Shown here: positions 60,136 to 64,000 of the stretch, in pieces
Layout of the letters: every line of letters begins with the position of its first letter
Position numbering within the stretch: the first letter of the stretch is position 1
Origin: an uncultured Gemmata sp.
Lineage (GTDB): Bacteria; Planctomycetota; Planctomycetia; Gemmatales; Gemmataceae
DNA length: 64,000 nucleotides
Direction of reading: 5' to 3'
NCBI GenBank assembly: GCA_937924775.1
Contig: CALDUT010000007.1
Location: 186,001-250,000 of the forward strand
The notes under the pieces: model-generated
Seen by the model: the letters and a program-made list of their open reading frames with translations, nothing else
Databases searched by the model: none
Told to the model about the DNA's origin: nothing
Position numbers and translations under genes: made by a program

Positions 60136-60754
60136 GTGAAACGAAACGATCGACTCAACACGGCCGATTTCGCCCATCCCCCCGACTTACGCACTGACAC
60201 GAACTCTTTTGGACCCCGTTTATCGATGTGAAACTCCACCGCGGACCGGCGGCGGGCATTGAAGAGCCAATATTCGCTAATCCCGGCATCGTAGTAGGCC
60301 GCCAGCGCCCACTCACAATCCGCGATTTCGGAACGTTCGCTGACGATTTCAATGATAATGTCGGCAGAACCAATCAGTTTGGTTTTGCGGCCTTCGCCGC
60401 CGCCAACCAACCGCACCCGCTCCTCGCGAAAGGCCTGATGCGAAACCACCATGCCATCGGGTTTAGTGGACAGCTCCGTTGCCGGGTGATTGTAGCGTAT
60501 ACATACCGTCAGGGATATAGCGACCGAATTGGGTTTGCTTCATGAGAAAGAACTGCGCCAATTTCCGCTTGGACCACATTATGGCTGAAGAAATCTTCGA
60601 TGCTCAGGTCCACCCAAACGTGGCGATTGATGAAGCAGATTTTTCCTTCGTCGGGGAAGCTGTCGGAATGAAACCAACGGCGAGAGGAAGGAAAATCGGT
60701 GACCCACGCGGGAATCGTGATCGGACCTTTGCTGGTTGCGGAAATCGTCGCCAC
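60084..60754 (-). pseudogene. Frameshifted Uma2-family (DUF820) nuclease-like gene
   Basis: The Uma2 pattern is spread over three frames. The N-terminus from 60754 ends VVQAEIGAVLSHEA before a shift. KQTQFGRYIPDGMYT lies in a second frame, and NHPATELSTKPDGMVVSHQAF in the third, continuing to the end with DIIIEIVSERSEIADCEWAL and YYDAGISEYWLF. Two frameshifts (about 60535 and 60485) therefore break a gene of about 215 codons. Uma2 proteins have a PD-(D/E)xK nuclease-like fold and are abundant in planctomycetes. A sequencing error is possible, but two in 60 bp is unlikely. Confidence 0.8.
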
Positions 60755-61001
60755 AGGAATCCTCGTGCTGCGGTCGCAGACGATCAGACGGGGCCGTTTT
60801 AGGAATTAACGAATGATACTTGTTCGCCGCAACAGAATCTGCGCCAGCGGGTTGCGGCGGTTGTAAATACCAATGGCCACTTGGGTTTCAGTAGATTCTC
60901 ATAATTTCATCCCTAAAATCAGGTACGTCCGAAACACATCCGGCCTCCCAACGGTAACGACTGGAGAAACCCACCGACCACCCGGAGGCACTGGGGTAGC
61001 C

Positions 61002-62774
61002 ATGCAATTGTTGCAAACACTCACTGAACGCGGCTTACTGTCCGAAAGCGACCGGGCCCGGGCGGCCGAAGCCATCAAGGCGGCCCCGGAGTATCCCCCC
61101 CACCAAGTGTTGGTTGATAAAGGATTTGTGAAGGAAGAAGTCCTACTCCCGGTCTTGGCTCAAGAATTCGGTCTCGAACAGATCGACCTGACGCAAACCA
61201 CCATCGAAAAGGACGTGCAGGCGATCGTGCCGCAGAAGCTGGTTCACCGCAAGAATCTGCTCCCCATTGCCCGGCACAACGGGACTTTGGTTGTCGCCAT
61301 CGGCAACCCCTTCGACGCCTACGCTATCGACGAGGTGCAAACGATCACCGGGCTGCACGTTATCCCGGTGCTGGCCCCGCCGCGGGAGATCACCCGGCTG
61401 ATCAAGCAACATTACGGTGTCGGCGGCGATACGGTCGCGGCGCTGGCGCAGGAACGCAAAGCGGAAGAAGAGGATATCGAATTTCTCGAAGCTCTCGAAG
61501 CCGACGACAGCGAGATGGCCAAAGCGGCGCAGGAAGCGTCGGTCGTGCGGTTGGTGAACCAGATTCTCATTGAAGCGGCCAATGAACGCGCTTCAGACAT
61601 TCACATAGAGTGCGAAGAGACCGGCCTGCGGATTCGCTACCGGATCGACGGGCTACTGCAAGAACAGAAACTGCCGCCGGAGATCAACCGGTTCTCCGCA
61701 GCGATCATCAGCCGCCTGAAAATCATGGCCCGGCTGAATATCGCGGAGAAACGCCTGCCGCAAGACGGCCGCATCAAGATGAAGGTGCAAGGGCGGGAAA
61801 TTGATGTCCGCGTCTCGATCATTCCGATGATCCATGGCGAAGGCGTGGTGATGCGGTTGCTCGACAAAGGCCGCATGACCTTCGACCTGAAGATGTGCGG
61901 CATGCTCCCGGACATCTACAGCACCTTCAAACAACTGATCGACCGGCCCCACGGGATTGTTTTGGTCACCGGGCCGACCGGCTCGGGGAAATCCACCACC
62001 CTGTACTCGGCCCTCAACGAGATCAAAGACGAAACCACCAAAATTATCACCGTCGAAGACCCGGTCGAGTACAACCAACCGGGCATCTGCCAGATCCAAA
62101 CGCATGCTAAAATCGGCCTGACTTTTGCCAATGCCCTACGGTCGATTCTCCGGCACGACCCCGATGTGATTCTCGTGGGCGAAATCCGCGACCTCGAAAC
62201 GGCCGAAATGGCCATCCACGCCTCGCTGACCGGACACATGGTCTTCAGCACGCTGCACACCAACGACGCCCCCAGCGCCTTCACGCGGATGATCGATATG
62301 GGCGTGGAGCCGTTTTTGGTGTCTAGTACCGTGGAAGGGGTGATGGCGCAGCGGTTGGTGCGGACCATCTGTCCAGATTGTAAGACTACCTACGTTCCTA
62401 CTCTGGACGAGATGCCACTCGATTTTCCCCTTCGCAAAGGCCACCCGAAAACGGCTCCGGATGTGGCGATCCAGCGAAGTATTCTGGAAATGATGAATAG
62501 TGGCCCGGTCGCCGAAGGCAAACTCTGGAAAGGCACCGGCTGCCGGTCGTGCCGACAAACCGGCTTCCGCGGCCGCACTGGTATTCATGAATTGCTCATC
62601 ACCAACGATGTGATCAAGGATTTGGTGGTGCAGCGGGTCAACGCGGGGGTTATCCGCCTGGAAGCCCTCAAAGCCGGGATGATCACCCTGCGGCAAGACG
62701 GCTGGCGAAAGGTTCTCAACGGTACGACCACCATCGAAGAAGTGGCTCGAACTACCGCTGGTGACATCAGTTAG
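61002..62774 (+). CDS. GspE/PilB-type secretion or pilus ATPase
   Basis: 590 residues from the ATG at 61002. An N-terminal MshEN/GspE-N domain (about 1-140, VLVDKGFVKEEVLLPVLAQE) precedes the hexameric ATPase: Walker A TGPTGSGKSTTLYS, Asp box IITVEDPVEYN, Walker B VILVGEIRDLETAEMA, His box STLHTNDAPSAF. The zinc-binding tetra-cysteine CPDC and GCRSCRQTGFRGRTGIHEL completes a PilB/GspE type. It powers a type II secretion or type IV pilus assembly platform; the next gene encodes the platform protein. The DUF1559 proteins here are candidate pseudopilin cargo. GGAGG lies 14 bases upstream of the start. Confidence 0.95.
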   Translation: MQLLQTLTERGLLSESDRARAAEAIKAAPEYPPHQVLVDKGFVKEEVLLPVLAQEFGLEQIDLTQTTIEKDVQAIVPQKLVHRKNLLPIARHNGTLVVAIGNPFDAYAIDEVQTITGLHVIPVLAPPREITRLIKQHYGVGGDTVAALAQERKAEEEDIEFLEALEADDSEMAKAAQEASVVRLVNQILIEAANERASDIHIECEETGLRIRYRIDGLLQEQKLPPEINRFSAAIISRLKIMARLNIAEKRLPQDGRIKMKVQGREIDVRVSIIPMIHGEGVVMRLLDKGRMTFDLKMCGMLPDIYSTFKQLIDRPHGIVLVTGPTGSGKSTTLYSALNEIKDETTKIITVEDPVEYNQPGICQIQTHAKIGLTFANALRSILRHDPDVILVGEIRDLETAEMAIHASLTGHMVFSTLHTNDAPSAFTRMIDMGVEPFLVSSTVEGVMAQRLVRTICPDCKTTYVPTLDEMPLDFPLRKGHPKTAPDVAIQRSILEMMNSGPVAEGKLWKGTGCRSCRQTGFRGRTGIHELLITNDVIKDLVVQRVNAGVIRLEALKAGMITLRQDGWRKVLNGTTTIEEVARTTAGDIS

Positions 62775-62957
62775 GTAAAATGATAACCACGAGCCGACCC
62801 ATCGTGGGGCGACCCGGGAGCATCACCCCTCCAGGCTCACCCGGACAACGGCTCACCGCAGTCCACCGAATAGGCACTCGGCTGCCAGAGACGATCGCCA
62901 TTTGTTAGATTCGTAGGCAATTGCCCCCGGTACTGTCCGTTTTCATCAGAAGAAGCC

Positions 62958-64000
62958 ATGCCGGACTTTACGTTTGAAGCCCTCGGACGTACCGGGACGA
63001 AATCCACCGGTACGGTGACCGCCAACAGCGAACGGGAAGCCGCCCAGATTCTGGACGGCCGCGGGTTATTCCCCATCAAAATCGCACTCGCCAAAACTCA
63101 AGCCTCCAATGCCGGGGGCTTTTTCGGCGGGCGTGTCAGTGGTCGGCAGATCGCGGTTTTCTACACCCAATTGGCCGATTTGCTCCAATCGGGGGTGCCG
63201 CTGTTGCGGTCTTTGGAAATTCTGGAGCGGCAAAGCACCAACCGGACCCTGCAAGCCGTGGTCCGCGACGTGCGCGCCCGCGTGGCCGATGGCGCCGGCC
63301 TGGCCCAGGCGATGGCTCAGCACCCCAAGGTGTTCAGCGAACTGGCCGTGGGTATGGTGCGGGCCGGTCAAGAAGGCGGCTTCCTCGAAGATGTGTTAAA
63401 ACGCATTGCCGCGTTCGTTGAACATCAGGAAGACCTGAAATCGAAAGTGGTCGGGTCGCTGGCGTACCCGGTGTTCTTGGCATTTGCCGGCTTCGCGGTC
63501 GTCACCGTGCTGATGGTGTTCTTCGTTCCGAAGTTTCAATCGATCTTCGAGAAACTCGAAGAAAAGAACCAGATGCCGACGATCACCGCGGGGCTTCTGT
63601 GGGCGAGTAACTTTTTATCGTCGTGGACCGGGATTGCTACCGCCGCCGGGCTGGCTTTGGCGGTCGGCCTCTTCATCATGTGGACCCGCGGTTCTGGCCG
63701 CATGTGGGCCGACCGGATGCGTCTGCGGCTACCCTTGTTTGGCCCGATCTTCCTCGGTTTGGCCCTCTCCCGCTTCTGCCGCATCCTGGGAACGATGCTC
63801 CACAACGGCATTCCCATTTTGAAAGCTCTGAATATCGCCAAAGATTCCACAGGTAACAAAGTGCTGGGGGAAGCGATCGAAAAAAGTGCCGAAAACGTGA
63901 CCGCAGGGCAAAAACTGGCCGACCCGCTGCGCAAAAGCGGCTACTTCCCCCCGGATATTGTGGAAATGATCACGATCGCCGAAGAAGCCAACACCCTCGA
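62958..64000 (+). CDS. GspF/PilC-type platform protein (runs off the right edge)
   Basis: The ATG at 62958 opens MPDFTFEALGRTGTKSTGTV, the usual GspF start. The first cytoplasmic four-helix domain (FYTQLADLLQSGVPLLRSLE, LAVGMVRAGQEGGFLEDVL) is followed by a membrane helix near VVGSLAYPVFLAFAGFAVV and a second hydrophobic pair. The second F domain begins at LSRFCRILGTMLHNGIPIL and is cut at the window end after 347 residues of an expected 400. Together with the GspE gene 183 bp upstream it forms the inner-membrane engine of a type II secretion/type IV pilus system. Further genes must lie beyond the window. Confidence 0.95.
   Translation, partial: MPDFTFEALGRTGTKSTGTVTANSEREAAQILDGRGLFPIKIALAKTQASNAGGFFGGRVSGRQIAVFYTQLADLLQSGVPLLRSLEILERQSTNRTLQAVVRDVRARVADGAGLAQAMAQHPKVFSELAVGMVRAGQEGGFLEDVLKRIAAFVEHQEDLKSKVVGSLAYPVFLAFAGFAVVTVLMVFFVPKFQSIFEKLEEKNQMPTITAGLLWASNFLSSWTGIATAAGLALAVGLFIMWTRGSGRMWADRMRLRLPLFGPIFLGLALSRFCRILGTMLHNGIPILKALNIAKDSTGNKVLGEAIEKSAENVTAGQKLADPLRKSGYFPPDIVEMITIAEEANTL

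Noticed and set aside
1-64000. tRNA or rRNA genes, CRISPR arrays, insertion sequences
   Set aside because: The larger gaps were read for tRNA T-loop motifs, regularly spaced identical repeats and transposase-like frames. None was found. Small or divergent RNAs could be missed by eye.

Overview
The window looks like chromosome from a planctomycete, most likely of the Gemmata group (order Gemmatales). Several lineage-typical families occur together. There are three intact DUF1559 pseudopilin-like proteins and the remains of a fourth, a DUF1549/DUF1553 secreted protein, a very large PVC-type CxxCH haem protein, TadE-like pilins, and small transthyretin-like lipoproteins next to DUF1559 genes. 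Two methanofuran-type cofactor genes (mfnF, mfnE) and LL-diaminopimelate aminotransferase are also present. The DNA is GC-rich throughout, except for two short A/T-rich islands. No tRNA, rRNA, CRISPR array, intact transposon or phage module was seen.

Layout. 1-10.9 kb: the end of a GAF-like protein, an acyltransferase/acyl-ACP ligase fusion, a PAS-GAF histidine kinase divergent from a secreted esterase, a lipoprotein/DUF1559 pair and an orphan PhnD-like binding protein. 11.4-14.2 kb: a three-gene surface-polysaccharide cluster (GT2-like, hexapeptide acetyltransferase, GT1/4-like). 14.2-20.2 kb: a large secreted hydrolase, a Gdx/SugE exporter, an unusual DUF1559 protein, an orphan CoA-transferase beta subunit and an acyl desaturase. 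20.2-21.1 kb: a gene-free stretch carrying parS-like element A and a repeat-rich segment. 21.1-29.1 kb: Mn-type SOD, RluA-family synthase with CtpA protease, a flippase, a second lipoprotein/DUF1559 pair and purM. 29.3-35.4 kb: an MBOAT plus two tandem SGNH-like proteins (polysaccharide O-acetylation), then the DUF1549/DUF1553 protein. 35.8-42.3 kb: two TadE-like proteins, a Ser/Thr kinase, a UbiA-family prenyltransferase, a GT2 and a BshC-like protein. 42.3-50 kb: the PVC haem protein, dapL, a DUF1559 pseudogene, and an Hsp70 coupled to a possible alkyladenine-glycosylase-fold protein. 50.1-52.4 kb: an arginase-fold protein, two small proteins and parS-like element B. 52.4-64 kb: an Hsp70-DUF3731 protein, mfnF-mfnE, an AAA ATPase, queG, a broken Uma2 gene, and the GspE and GspF genes of a type II secretion/type IV pilus machine.

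The most striking feature is a pair of elements of about 190 bp, at 20426-20615 on the plus strand and 51996-52186 on the minus strand. They lie in inverted orientation 31.7 kb apart. Each holds a parS-like palindrome (TGTTCCACGTGGAACG) in a 59-bp block with two mismatches between copies, a diverged spacer of nearly equal length (47 and 48 bp), and a second conserved A/T-rich block of 84 bp with paired TGGCCA palindromes. ParB binding would place the window in an origin-proximal domain. The second block and the fixed spacing are not part of a simple parS site.

Functionally the window mixes housekeeping genes (purM, dapL, queG, sod, ctp, RluA) with envelope biology: polysaccharide synthesis, export and O-acetylation, pseudopilins with a GspE/GspF engine, and secreted planctomycete-type enzymes. 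It also carries part of the H4MPT/methanofuran-linked C1 machinery.
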